From positions 2,545,501 to 2,609,500 of the forward strand of contig NZ_FJUR01000001.1 of assembly GCF_900067135.1 (NCBI RefSeq): a stretch of DNA of 64,000 nucleotides, in the 5' to 3' direction. The position numbers and the translations under genes are program-made. Position 1 is the stretch's first letter; the number at the start of each line of letters is the position of its first letter. Below are positions 8,896 through 17,689 of this stretch, in pieces. The notes beneath the pieces were generated by a model. That model ran no database searches. It had not been told where the DNA came from and worked only from the letters and a program-made list of their open reading frames with translations. This stretch comes from Rhizobium sp. 9140 (GTDB lineage Bacteria; Pseudomonadota; Alphaproteobacteria; Rhizobiales; Rhizobiaceae).

Positions 8896-9152
8896 TCCGC
8901 CGTCGGCAGCCGGCGCATGGTGAATTCGATCCGATCGCCATCGAGCTGACGCCAGCTCTCGACCTCGGTCCAATAGGCGGCCTTGGGGAAATGCTCGAAC
9001 CATTCCTGCGCCTTCTTCCGGGCGGCGGGGCGGTCGAGCAGGAAGGTCTCGCGAACGAACAGACTGCCACCGGTCCCGGCACGCCGCTCGCGATGCCGCG
9101 CGATCTGGCGCTTCAGCCCATCGAGCGATGGAGGTGCCGGAGGTCTTGCCAT
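8892..9152 (-). CDS. Small basic protein of unknown function
   Basis: 86 aa from the ATG at 9152 (MARPPAPPSLDG); an ATG six codons upstream at 9170 is the alternative, but GAAAGGGCG upstream of 9152 favours the shorter form. The N-terminal half is strongly basic (LKRQIARHRERRAGTG), followed by an Arg/Lys/Trp-containing segment around KAQEWFEHFPKAAYW and a beta-like end DGDRIEFTMRRLP. No signal peptide or membrane segment. It overlaps the end of trmL tail to tail by 4 bases and is divergent from hemF. I do not recognise a named domain. Confidence 0.7.
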   Translation of the reverse strand: MARPPAPPSLDGLKRQIARHRERRAGTGGSLFVRETFLLDRPAARKKAQEWFEHFPKAAYWTEVESWRQLDGDRIEFTMRRLPTAD

Positions 9153-9383
9153 GCCACGCCCTTTCGTCATCCGGAGAGATACGGTGCGGTACGTAAGATA
9201 AGCACCGCACCGCATTTTTGCGAGTCGAATCGCGCGCGTTCGGGGAAGACGAGCATCTTCCCTCAGCGGGTGCAGACACCGAGGCAAATCCGGTAAAACA
9301 ACAGGATAGGCCGACCCTGTAATTCCGCTCGTCACCGAAATGGTCTAGGTATGACCGAACGCCACGCACCAAGGACTGCCGCG

Positions 9384-10295
9384 ATGGAACGACCCGACCT
9401 GCCACCCGGCCTGCCCGACGACATCGAGGACAAGAAGCTGCGCGCCCGCGCCTGGTTCGAAAGCCTGCGCGATACCATCTGCGCATCCCTGGAGACCATC
9501 GAGAACGATCTCACGGGTCCGCTCGCCGACGAGCCTCCGGGACGCTTCGAGCAGAAACCCTGGCAGCGTGATGGCGGCGAAGGCGGCGGCGGCGTCATGT
9601 CGATGATGGCGGGGCGGGTCTTCGAAAAGGTCGGCGTGCACACCTCTACCGTCCATGGCGAGTTCTCGCCGGAGTTTCGCGCGCAGATCCCGGGAGCGAC
9701 CGAGGACCCGCGCTTCTGGGCGTCCGGCATCTCGCTGATCGCTCACCCCGTAAACCCCAACGTGCCCGCCGTGCATATGAACACGCGCATGGTCGTGACC
9801 ACCAGCCAGTGGTTCGGCGGCGGCGCTGACCTTACCCCCGTGCTCGACCGGCGCCGCGTCATGACCGATCCGGATACGATCCTCTTCCACAAGGGCCTCG
9901 AGATCGCCTGCGGCCGTCATGCGGTAGCCGACCATGCCCGCTACAAGGCGTGGTGCGACGAATACTTCTTCCTGAAGCACCGCAACGAGCCGCGCGGCAC
10001 GGGTGGCATTTTCTATGACTGGCTGCACTCGTCGGACGAACAGGGCGGCTGGGAAGCGGACTTCGCCTTCACCCAGGATATCGGCCGCGCCTTCGCCATG
10101 CTCTACCCCAAGATCGTCCGCACGAACTTCAACAATCCCTGGACGGAAGAGGATCGCGACGAGCAACTGGTCCGGCGCGGGCGCTATGTCGAGTTCAACC
10201 TGCTCTACGACCGCGGCACCATCTTCGGTCTGAAGACCGGGGGCAATGTCGACTCGATCCTCTCCTCGCTCCCGCCGGTCGTTCGCTACCCCTGA
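9384..10295 (+). CDS. hemF: Oxygen-dependent coproporphyrinogen III oxidase
   Basis: Converts coproporphyrinogen III to protoporphyrinogen IX using O2 in haem synthesis; cytoplasmic. 303 aa from the ATG at 9384 (MERPDLPPG), which has AAGGA eight bases upstream and matches the usual length near 300; an ATG at 9351 would add 11 residues. Signature segments include [26 protein letters not shown], the FGGGADLTP motif, [18 protein letters not shown] and [16 protein letters not shown] near the C-terminus. It stands alone between a divergent small gene and the BON-domain gene 97 bases downstream. Confidence 0.95.
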   Translation: MERPDLPPGLPDDIEDKKLRARAWFESLRDTICASLETIENDLTGPLADEPPGRFEQKPWQRDGGEGGGGVMSMMAGRVFEKVGVHTSTVHGEFSPEFRAQIPGATEDPRFWASGISLIAHPVNPNVPAVHMNTRMVVTTSQWFGGGADLTPVLDRRRVMTDPDTILFHKGLEIACGRHAVADHARYKAWCDEYFFLKHRNEPRGTGGIFYDWLHSSDEQGGWEADFAFTQDIGRAFAMLYPKIVRTNFNNPWTEEDRDEQLVRRGRYVEFNLLYDRGTIFGLKTGGNVDSILSSLPPVVRYP

Positions 10296-10392
10296 CGGGA
10301 GGACCTTTCACCCGCCGGAGCCCGATCGCAACCAAACTTCGCCCTCGACGTTATCCGTGCATCATAGCGCACGAATAAAAGGAGAGACGACA

Positions 10393-10668
10393 ATGGTGTT
10401 CAAGGAACGGACGTTCTTCGGTACGGACCCCGGCGATGTCGCGGCGGACCAGCCGGCTGATCTCGAGGCGCGCGTGGCCGATACGCTCGCCGCCATGCGG
10501 GATATCGAGGCCAGCGACGTCAGCGTCGTCTCGCGCGGCAACACCATCGTGCTTTCCGGCTTCATCGGCTCACCGGACGAAGCCGACCGCGCCGTCGAAG
10601 CTGCGAAATCCGTCGAGGGTGTCAACGAGGTCGTCAACCAGCTCACGATCCCCGAGATGCGGAACTGA
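10393..10668 (+). CDS. BON-domain protein
   Basis: 91 aa from the ATG at 10393, which has an AAGGAGAG ribosome-binding site; the open frame further upstream overlaps the end of hemF and is not used. Residues about 25-88 form one BON domain: an alpha-beta unit (DLEARVADTLAAM), then SVVSRGNTIVLSGFIGSPDEADRAVEAAKSVEGVNEVVNQL, with the conserved glycines of the family. BON domains are thought to bind membranes or phospholipids and occur in osmotic-stress proteins such as OsmY. No signal peptide is visible, so it is probably cytoplasmic. Confidence 0.88.
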   Translation: MVFKERTFFGTDPGDVAADQPADLEARVADTLAAMRDIEASDVSVVSRGNTIVLSGFIGSPDEADRAVEAAKSVEGVNEVVNQLTIPEMRN

Positions 10669-10732
10669 CGCCAGATATCTGGCTCATGGCATTTCAGCAG
10701 CAAGCTGGCGCATCCGAGGAAGAGACACGCAA

Positions 10733-10764
10733 ACACCCTCCACGTCGCGATGGCGGGAGGGTGT
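10733..10764 (+). terminator. Hairpin after the BON-domain gene
   Basis: A 9-bp perfect stem (ACACCCTCC at 10733-10741 with GGAGGGTGT at 10756-10764) and a 14-base loop is followed within 10 bases by a short T-rich stretch ATTTTCTTG. This is a plausible but not strong intrinsic terminator for the plus-strand gene 65 bases upstream. Confidence 0.45.
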
Positions 10765-10868
10765 GGCTAAATGATTTTCTTGTCTGAACTCACCGGCATG
10801 AAATTGCCAGCCTCGCCGCGGAAATGCGCGGTCGTTCGCTTCATGAGCGATGACAGCGACGAAACGCC

Positions 10869-11480
10869 TCAGATCGCCGTCAGCGTCCAGCGAACGATAT
10901 CAGCGACCACCTTGGCGCCAGCTCCGTCGAGGCCCTTGATATAGGCCGGTGCGCCGGTGCCCGACACGGGAACCGTGGCGCGGAAAGCCTTCTGGGCGCG
11001 GACTGTGCCGTTGCGATCGTTGACGATCTTGGCGAAGATCTCGACCACCGCGGTACGCGAACCTGTCGTATCCACCTCGAAAGAGCGGATTTCGGTCACG
11101 ACCTGATAGTCGATCGCCAGGCCCTCGCCCGGCTTGCCGACGCCGCCGACCTTGCCGCTGTTTTCGAACGCCTGTACCAGCTTCGACTGCACCATACGCG
11201 GCAAGCGGTCGCTCCACTGCGATCGGGCGAGATATTGCAGTTCGGAGCCGGACAGCCGGATGACGACCTGGTCACTGTCGAGCGCCTTCAGCGCCGTCGG
11301 CTCGGGCACCAAAATCTGCTTGGATGTCGCGGCCGGTCCCTCGACGGACGGGACGGACGACAGGCTGTAGGTGTCGTTATTGGGCTTCCCCGCGCAGGCG
11401 CCAAGCGGGGCTGCCACGAGAAGAAGAGCCAGAGCCCGGAGGAAACGCGATTTACCAGTACCGTTGACGTCCGGAAACAT
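10869..11480 (-). CDS. ABC-type transport auxiliary lipoprotein (PqiC/YmbA-like)
   Basis: 203 aa. A signal peptide (FLRALALLLVAAPLGAC) ends in the lipobox LGAC, so the mature protein is a lipoprotein with Cys near residue 29. The rest matches the auxiliary component family found with MCE transporters: SLSSVPSVEGP after the Cys, ILVPEPTALKALDSDQVVIR, and QWSDRLPRMVQSKLVQAFENS. It is the last gene of the mlaE-mlaF-mlaD cluster on the minus strand, separated by 229 bases, and presumably links the inner-membrane complex to the outer membrane. The first ten residues before the signal peptide may mean the true start lies slightly inside. Confidence 0.85.
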   Translation of the reverse strand: MFPDVNGTGKSRFLRALALLLVAAPLGACAGKPNNDTYSLSSVPSVEGPAATSKQILVPEPTALKALDSDQVVIRLSGSELQYLARSQWSDRLPRMVQSKLVQAFENSGKVGGVGKPGEGLAIDYQVVTEIRSFEVDTTGSRTAVVEIFAKIVNDRNGTVRAQKAFRATVPVSGTGAPAYIKGLDGAGAKVVADIVRWTLTAI

Positions 11481-11679
11481 TCAGCCATGACCCTTATTGA
11501 TGGGGAGCAATCTAAGCGGCGACTTGAACAAGACAAGGGCGAAACGCCTTCGTCGCATCACGTGCAGCGCGGAAAAACGACAAGCTGTGCAGTCATGTCA
11601 CGTTTCTCGTCCAATACCCCTGAGAGACATGTCTCGCAGGGCGTGGGATCGGCCATAAACCCTGGCCGGTCCCGCCTAT

Positions 11680-11692
11680 ATGCGAATCGCAT
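11680..11692. promoter_or_regulatory. 13-base palindrome between mlaD and the lipoprotein gene
   Basis: ATGCGAATCGCAT is a perfect palindrome around one base, 17 bases past the mlaD stop in the 229-base gap before the lipoprotein gene. It could be an operator for the lipoprotein gene or simply a short hairpin. No other evidence supports a function. Confidence 0.2.
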
Positions 11693-11709
11693 GTAGCCTT
11701 TATCGAGCC

Positions 11710-13080
11710 TCAGCGACGCGTGCGCCCGTCATACTGCTTCACCGTCTCGCCACCGAAAAGAAGCCGCTGCGGGTTCTTGTCGAAGGTCGAGATGGTGCTG
11801 TCGAGCGACTGCACGGTGCGTCGGGTATCGTCCACCAACGCCTCGATGTCCCGCAGGCCGGAACTGGTGAAGCGCTTCAGATTGTTCGCGATCGGACCGA
11901 TCTGGGCATTGATATTGTCGGCCACGCTGCGAAACGAGGCCAGCGTCTGGCGCGCATCCTGCGAGATGCCGGGCGCATCCGCATCGCCCAGAAAGCCGTC
12001 GAGCTTGACGAGGATGCCATCGACACGGCTGGACGCCGCGTTCAGCTTGTTGGCCATCTGCGTCACGTCGGTAATCGTCTGGTCGATCTCCGGCTGGCGC
12101 TCGCGCACGCTGTCGGCCAGCGACGCGAAGGTCGAGATCGCGCGGCGGGCGTCGGCACTGGCGACAGAGGCGTCGTTGATGACGTTGCCCACCTTCTGCG
12201 AATCGACGGCGCCCAGCAGCGAATCGACCTTGGCGAGCGTCGTCGTCGCATTTGCGCCGAAGCGCTCATAGGTCTCGGCGGTCTTGCGGATCGTCGCAAT
12301 CGTATCGGACACGCCGGCCGAGGCGGCCGACAGCTCGTCGCTCATCCGCGCGACGTTGGATACGATACGGTTCACGTCCTGCGGATTGACCGACTTCACC
12401 AGCGCGTCAGCAGAGGTCAGCGTCGAATCGAGCTTCTCGGCGGCGCTGTTGATGGAGGTCGAAAGCGCGCTCACGCTTTCAAGAAACTGGTCGATACCTT
12501 CCGAATTGTCGGCAAGCGACTTCGAGAAGCGTTCGGCATTGGTGATCGTGCCGGTCAGCGGCCCGCGAACGTCGGAGACGAAGCCTTGGATATCGCCGAT
12601 CGCGTCATTGGCGCGGTCCATGATCTTGTCGGCAGTGGCCAGCAGGCTGGTCACACTCGACTGGTCGGCCTGGATCTGCGCCGAGGTGCCCTCGTCAATC
12701 GCCTTGCGCAGGATGCTCGGCTCGCCCTTGTTGCCGCCGCTGAGCTCGATATAGGCCGCACCCGTCAGGCCCTGCACTTCGAGCGTGGCCTTGGTCGAGG
12801 TCAGCACCGGCGCATCGGCCGAAACTTCCGTCACGGCGACCGAGTAGCGCGGATCGTTGGCGTTGATCGCAAGGCTGCGGACGCTGCCGACGGGAATACC
12901 GTTGAAGCGCACCGGCGAACCGACGCTCAGGCCATTGGCGGAGCCGGGAATGCTCACGACGAGTTCGACCATCTCGCCGCCGCGTCCGAACTGGGACATC
13001 CAGTAGACGAACCCGAAGGCGGCAACGATCACAGCGATGGTGAAGAACCCGACGATCGTGTAATTGGCTTTGGTTTCCAT
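11710..13080 (-). CDS. mlaD: MlaD/MCE-family lipid transport substrate-binding protein
   Basis: 456 aa. One transmembrane helix at residues about 7-27 (YTIVGFFTIAVIVAAFGFVYW) anchors it in the inner membrane. An MCE domain follows (about 38-120), with GSANGLSVGSPVRFNGIPVGSV and a hydrophobic VQGLTGAAYIELS. The remaining 300 residues are a long helical, Asp/Ser/Thr-rich region with repeated short hydrophobic patterns, expected to form an extended periplasmic shaft. MCE proteins form hexamers that carry phospholipid between membranes. It sits 63 bases downstream of mlaF. The long helical tail makes it larger than E. coli MlaD (about 180 aa) and closer to Mce proteins of other alphaproteobacteria. 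Confidence 0.92.
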   Translation of the reverse strand: METKANYTIVGFFTIAVIVAAFGFVYWMSQFGRGGEMVELVVSIPGSANGLSVGSPVRFNGIPVGSVRSLAINANDPRYSVAVTEVSADAPVLTSTKATLEVQGLTGAAYIELSGGNKGEPSILRKAIDEGTSAQIQADQSSVTSLLATADKIMDRANDAIGDIQGFVSDVRGPLTGTITNAERFSKSLADNSEGIDQFLESVSALSTSINSAAEKLDSTLTSADALVKSVNPQDVNRIVSNVARMSDELSAASAGVSDTIATIRKTAETYERFGANATTTLAKVDSLLGAVDSQKVGNVINDASVASADARRAISTFASLADSVRERQPEIDQTITDVTQMANKLNAASSRVDGILVKLDGFLGDADAPGISQDARQTLASFRSVADNINAQIGPIANNLKRFTSSGLRDIEALVDDTRRTVQSLDSTISTFDKNPQRLLFGGETVKQYDGRTRR

Positions 13081-13143
13081 CTTTGGCGTCTACCCTGTGG
13101 CCCCACGGGCCTAATTAGAACTGTCTGAAATTTTTAAAACCGG

Positions 13144-14067
13144 TCAGCTTGCGCGCCCGCTCTGCTGGTTGCCCTGTCGGACGTTTTCGTCGCGCCGGCG
13201 CGTATTCGGATCGTGATGACGCAGGTCCTGCCCCTCGTCCCGCACGATCGAGCGCGCCCGCTTGCCGCGGAAATAGGACTGCACCCAGTCATCGTCGGAG
13301 GCGAGCATGTCCTCGATCGTCCCTTCCACCATGACCTTCTTGTTTCCGAGAACGGCGATGCGATCGCAGACGGAGAACAGGCTGTCGAGGTCGTGAGTCA
13401 CCATATACACGGTGAGCCCGAGAGTGTCCCGCAACCGCGCGATCAATTCATCGAACTCGGCAGCACCGATCGGGTCGAGGCCCGATGTCGGCTCGTCGAG
13501 GAAGACCAGGTCGGGATCGAGCGCCAGCGCCCGCGCCAGCGCCGCGCGCTTGATCATGCCGCCGGAAAGCTCCGAGGGAAACTTGTCAGCCGCTTCAGGC
13601 GCAAGGCCCACGAGCTCGATCTTCAGCCGCGCCAGATCGTCCATGATCTCCTGCGAAAGGTCGAGATATTCCCGCATCGGAACCTGGATGTTCTCCTTCA
13701 CCGTCAGCGAGGAGAACAGCGCGCCATGCTGGAACAGCACACCGAGGCGTGTGTCGAGTTCCACGCGCTCCTCGTCGCTCACCGCATCGTATTCGGCACC
13801 CAGAATCTCGATCTTGCCGGAGCGGCGCGGCAGCAGCCGCAGGACGGTGCGCATCAACACCGACTTGCCGGTACCGGAAGGTCCCACGAAGCCGAGGATC
13901 TCGCCCCGGTAGATATCGAGGTTCAGCGCATCCAGCACGACGTTCGAGCCGAAGGCGACCGTCAGGTCCTTGACCGACAGGATGATCTCGCGATCGCCCT
14001 CGCCCTTCGCTGCGCCGGGCGTGGTGTCCTGTATGTCGTCGGCGGTCTGCATCTCTGTCGCCTCCAT
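13144..14067 (-). CDS. mlaF: ATP-binding protein of the MCE lipid transporter
   Basis: 307 aa ABC ATPase. Walker A GPSGTGKSV is near residue 70, signature LSGGMIKRAALARAL near 165, Walker B LVFLDEPTSGLDP near 188, and the H-loop is in MVTHDLDSL. The signature reading LSGGM rather than LSGGQ is characteristic of MlaF. Residues 1-30 are an acidic leader and the last 35 residues after RGKRARSIVRDEG form a highly charged tail beyond the ABC fold. The start ATG overlaps the mlaE stop by one base (TGATG), indicating translational coupling. Confidence 0.94.
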   Translation of the reverse strand: MEATEMQTADDIQDTTPGAAKGEGDREIILSVKDLTVAFGSNVVLDALNLDIYRGEILGFVGPSGTGKSVLMRTVLRLLPRRSGKIEILGAEYDAVSDEERVELDTRLGVLFQHGALFSSLTVKENIQVPMREYLDLSQEIMDDLARLKIELVGLAPEAADKFPSELSGGMIKRAALARALALDPDLVFLDEPTSGLDPIGAAEFDELIARLRDTLGLTVYMVTHDLDSLFSVCDRIAVLGNKKVMVEGTIEDMLASDDDWVQSYFRGKRARSIVRDEGQDLRHHDPNTRRRDENVRQGNQQSGRAS

Positions 14068-15230
14068 CAGAAATTGATCGCCGAGTAGAAAATGGCGAAG
14101 AGGGCGTCGATGAGGATGACCACGAAGATCGATTTCACCACCGATTGCGTCACATGCTTGCCGAGCGACTCTGCACTGCCGCCGACCTTCATGCCCTCGA
14201 CGGAGGCAACGATGCCGATGATCAGCGCCATGAACGGCGCCTTGATCATGCCCGCGAGCACGGAGGAGAAATCGACAGCCTCTTGCAAACGGGCGAGGAA
14301 GGTATCGAGCGTGATGCCGGAATAGATGTTGACCACCAGAGCAGCACCCGAAAGTGCTGCGAAATTGGCGATGATCGTCAGCAGCGGCAAGGCGATGGTG
14401 AGAGCGACGAGGCGCGGGAACACGAGGATGCCGATGGGGCTCAAGCCCATCACCTTCAGCGCATCGATCTCCTCGCGCATCTTCATCGACCCGACCTCGG
14501 CCGTGATCGCGCTGCCGGAGCGGCCGGCGATCATGATGGCGGTCAGGAGCACGCCGATTTCACGCAGCTGCAGAATGCCGACAAGATCGACCACGAAGAG
14601 TTCGGCGCCGAAATACCGCAACTGGAAGGCGCCCTGCTGCGCGATGATCGCGCCGATCAGGAACGACATCAGGGCGACGATCGGCACGGCCTGCACACCC
14701 ATGCGGTCGATCTGGTTGACAATGGCGGCCGGCGATAGCCCGCTGTGACGGCCGACCTTCAGCTGCGCGCCGCGAACGGCAGAGCCGACGATGTACATGG
14801 CCGCGACCGTATCGTCCCACATGGCCAGCACGGCCTTGCCGATCGGCTGGAACGCGCGGTCGGCGAGCGTGCGCGGCGGGCCGTTATCGGCCTGCGGCTC
14901 GCGCAGTTCGGCCGGCAGCGCCTTTACGAGTTCGAGATAGCCGGCATTGCCGCCGTCCAGCGTCACGGCCTCGTCTCCGCCGAGCTTCGTCATGAAGCGG
15001 CGGATGATCCAGGCGCCCGCCGTGTCCATCGCCATGATGTCGGAAAGGTCGAAGCGCACGTGCGAGCCGTGCGGCCCCCCGGCGGGCTTGGCCATTTCAT
15101 CCAGGCGCTTCACCACGGAGGGCAGGCCGGAGGCGCGCCAGTTACCGCCGAAACGATAGACCGTATCCCCCTTCTCGCCGGAATCGTCGCGCTCGACGGT
15201 CGCTTCAGTCTTGACGAGGGTTTTGGTCAC
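14067..15230 (-). CDS. mlaE: MlaE permease with N-terminal STAS domain
   Basis: 387 aa. Residues about 20-125 are a STAS-like domain (VRFDLSDIMAMDTAGAWIIRR), the role played by the separate protein MlaB in E. coli. The MlaE permease follows from about 145 to the end with five to six membrane helices and the family segments GRSGSAITAEVGSMKMREEIDALKVMG and PRLVALTIALPLL. It heads the mlaEFD-lipoprotein operon. A soluble MlaC and an MlaA are not in the cluster. Its upstream region of 184 bases is shared with the divergent epimerase gene. Confidence 0.93.
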   Translation of the reverse strand: MTKTLVKTEATVERDDSGEKGDTVYRFGGNWRASGLPSVVKRLDEMAKPAGGPHGSHVRFDLSDIMAMDTAGAWIIRRFMTKLGGDEAVTLDGGNAGYLELVKALPAELREPQADNGPPRTLADRAFQPIGKAVLAMWDDTVAAMYIVGSAVRGAQLKVGRHSGLSPAAIVNQIDRMGVQAVPIVALMSFLIGAIIAQQGAFQLRYFGAELFVVDLVGILQLREIGVLLTAIMIAGRSGSAITAEVGSMKMREEIDALKVMGLSPIGILVFPRLVALTIALPLLTIIANFAALSGAALVVNIYSGITLDTFLARLQEAVDFSSVLAGMIKAPFMALIIGIVASVEGMKVGGSAESLGKHVTQSVVKSIFVVILIDALFAIFYSAINF

Positions 15231-15414
15231 GCGCTTCTAAATTCTCTGGGCAAAGGTTGCATCGGTATCGATCAGCCAACACTCATAGCGACTGGCGTTA
15301 ACGATGTCACCGACGGAAAAGACGCCGGAGACAATCGTGACGACAGGCAGTTGACGACCGTGATGTCGATGCCACGTTCCCTCATGTGCATCGTTTCGGA
15401 AAGGCTATACGCAG

Positions 15415-16395
15415 ATGACCACGCTTGAGATCACCGTCGAGCATTTTCCCATCGCCGGACAATTTACCATTTCGCGCGGCTCGAAGACCGCAGCCTCCGT
15501 CGTCACCTGTCGACTGCGGGAGGGCGTGACGAGCGGCATCGGCGAATGCGTCCCCTATGCCCGCTACGGCGAGACGATCGAAAGCGTCGTCGCAGCCATC
15601 GAGGCCTGCCGCCACGCGATCGAGCGCGGCATCAGCCGGACGGAACTCGCGCGCGTCATGCCGCCGGGTGCAGCCCGCAATGCGGTGGATTGCGCGCTGT
15701 GGGACCTCGAGGCGAAGAGGAGCGCCCTGCCCGTGTGGCAGCTCGCCGGCCTGCCTCTGCCGCAGCCGCTCGTCACCGCCTACACGATCTCGCTCGCCGA
15801 CGCCGAGACGATGGCGGCCCGCGCGGCGGAAGCCGCCTTCCGTCCGGTCCTCAAGGTCAAGGTGGGCACCGCGGACGACGCCGCCGGCATCCGCGCGGTC
15901 CGCAGGTCCGCGCCCGAATCGATCATCATCCTCGATGCGAACGAAGGCTGGACGGAGGACAATCTGGCGGCGCATTTCGCTGTCTGCGAGGAAGCCGGCA
16001 TCGCGCTCATCGAGCAGCCGCTGCCGTCGGGCCATGACGACATCCTCGCCCGTGTACCCCGCCCCGTCCCCGTCTGCGCGGACGAGAGCGTCCACACCAT
16101 CGCGGATCTCGATCACCTCGCCGGCAGGTACGACGCCGTCAACATCAAGCTCGACAAGACCGGCGGCCTCACCCACGCCTTCGACATGCGCAACCAAGCG
16201 CGCGCCCTCGGCCTCGACGTCATGGTCGGCTGCATGGTCGGCACCTCGCTTGCCATGGCGCCGGCGGCTCTCGTCGCGCAGGGCGCCGCCTTCGTCGACC
16301 TTGACGGCCCGCTGCTCCTTGCACGCGACCGCGAGCCCGGCCTGCGCTACGAAGGCTCGCTGCTGATGCCGCTGGAGCCGGAACTCTGGGGCTGA
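15415..16395 (+). CDS. Dipeptide epimerase, enolase superfamily (DgcA/YcjG-like)
   Basis: 326 aa. The enolase-superfamily capping domain (about 1-115) is followed by the barrel with all epimerase catalytic positions: the KxK motif in LKVKVG, metal ligands in DANEGW, IEQPL and CADES, and the second catalytic Lys in NIKLDKTGG. This pattern is that of L-Ala-D/L-Glu epimerases and of the N-acetyl-D-Glu racemase DgcA; the sequence alone does not separate them. The DgcN acetyltransferase usually paired with DgcA is not adjacent. Its last 49 bases overlap the end of the convergent MFS gene. Confidence 0.88.
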   Translation: MTTLEITVEHFPIAGQFTISRGSKTAASVVTCRLREGVTSGIGECVPYARYGETIESVVAAIEACRHAIERGISRTELARVMPPGAARNAVDCALWDLEAKRSALPVWQLAGLPLPQPLVTAYTISLADAETMAARAAEAAFRPVLKVKVGTADDAAGIRAVRRSAPESIIILDANEGWTEDNLAAHFAVCEEAGIALIEQPLPSGHDDILARVPRPVPVCADESVHTIADLDHLAGRYDAVNIKLDKTGGLTHAFDMRNQARALGLDVMVGCMVGTSLAMAPAALVAQGAAFVDLDGPLLLARDREPGLRYEGSLLMPLEPELWG

Positions 16396-17570
16396 AGCGT
16401 CCAGGCGGCGATGAGAAGCGCAAAGCCGATGAAGGCGGCGACCGCCATGGACAGGAAGCCGTGCACGCCAAACCAGCCGTAGAAGATGCCGGAGACGAAG
16501 GTGCAAAGCGCCGTGAAAATACCGGTATAGAAGAAGTACATGCCCTGCGCCGCCGTTTCCTGCCGCTCGGCCACGCGCCGCACTAGCATGGTCTGCAGCC
16601 CCGTATGCATGATCGCATAGGTGAAGGCGTGGGAACATTGCAGCGCGAAATAGCCCCAGAAGCCGAGATCGAGCGGAAAGACGAGCCAGCGCAGAATGGC
16701 AAGCCCCGCGCCCGAGAAGATCATCGCCCAGAGACTGACCCGCACGAGGATGACCTTCGCGGCCACGAACATCGCGATCTCAGCCGCGACGCCGGCGCTC
16801 CAGAGAAGCCCCACGTCCGTTCCCGAGAACCCGATGCTCGTCCAGTAAAGCGCCGAAAACGCAAACAGCATGCCGTGGCTGCCGTTGACCAGCCCGACGC
16901 CCATCAGCAGCATCTGGATGTCGGGCGCGCGCAGCGCCTTCGGCGGCGGCTCGGCCAGCGTCGTCAGCGTTGAGGGACGCCGCGGCGCGCCGACGCGCGG
17001 TGCAAGGAACGTAACCGCCACCATGGCGACGAAGCCCACCGTCATCCCGGGCAGCACCATCATCGCGCCGAAACGGCCGATCAGCGCGCCGCCGATCATT
17101 GTCGCGCAGATGAAGGCGATGGAGCCCCAGAGCCGCATCCGCGCATAATCGAAACCCCAGCGCCGCACGCCCGTCAGCGCCACCGCCTCGACGATCGGCA
17201 CATAGGGCGAATAGACCACGCCCTGCAGCGTGTAGATGACGAGCACCGCCCAGAACGCATGGGACACGAACAGCCCGAGCGCCGTCAGCAGCGACAGGCC
17301 GGCCGACCAGAACAGCAGCCGCGTCCGTTCCCCCAGCGCATCCGCAATCATGCCCGCGACCGGCGCTGAGAACACCCGCACGAACATGGGAACGGCCAGA
17401 ATCACCGAAATCTGCGCGGCATCGAAGGACAGCGACGCCAGCCAGACCGGGAAGAAGGGCAGCGCAAACCCGTTGATGAACAGCGGCGCGCTGAAGAGCA
17501 GCGCGATCCGCGCCACGAATCGCGAAGGCGGCGCCGGCTCGTTGAGCCGTGGCGAAGAGGGAGAATCCAT
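16347..17570 (-). CDS. MFS transporter (HcaT/3-phenylpropionate family-like)
   Basis: 407 aa from the ATG at 17570 (MDSPSSPRLNE); the frame stays open 12 codons further but that part has no membrane character. Twelve hydrophobic segments are visible. The N-terminal half with FFPVWLASLSFDAAQISVILAVPM and the RRWGFDYARMRLWGSIAF segment is typical of the phenylpropionate permease-like branch of MFS. The C-terminal Ser-rich end is encoded in the 49-base overlap with the dipeptide epimerase on the other strand. Substrate unknown; proximity to the epimerase may be incidental because the genes converge. Confidence 0.87.
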   Translation of the reverse strand: MDSPSSPRLNEPAPPSRFVARIALLFSAPLFINGFALPFFPVWLASLSFDAAQISVILAVPMFVRVFSAPVAGMIADALGERTRLLFWSAGLSLLTALGLFVSHAFWAVLVIYTLQGVVYSPYVPIVEAVALTGVRRWGFDYARMRLWGSIAFICATMIGGALIGRFGAMMVLPGMTVGFVAMVAVTFLAPRVGAPRRPSTLTTLAEPPPKALRAPDIQMLLMGVGLVNGSHGMLFAFSALYWTSIGFSGTDVGLLWSAGVAAEIAMFVAAKVILVRVSLWAMIFSGAGLAILRWLVFPLDLGFWGYFALQCSHAFTYAIMHTGLQTMLVRRVAERQETAAQGMYFFYTGIFTALCTFVSGIFYGWFGVHGFLSMAVAAFIGFALLIAAWTLQPQSSGSSGISSEPS

Positions 17571-17689
17571 TGGGGATGACCTGATGTCGATCCAGCCGGT
17601 TATCATGGCCCGGGTAGACCGCGCCAGTGCGAACCTCTCCCGGAAACGGGGAGATGACCGTCACCGGCTGTTTCCGGCAGCGCCCCGTC

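Noticed and set aside
15382..16638. Minus-strand frame opposite the epimerase gene
   Set aside because: The epimerase frame has all catalytic motifs; the opposite one has none.
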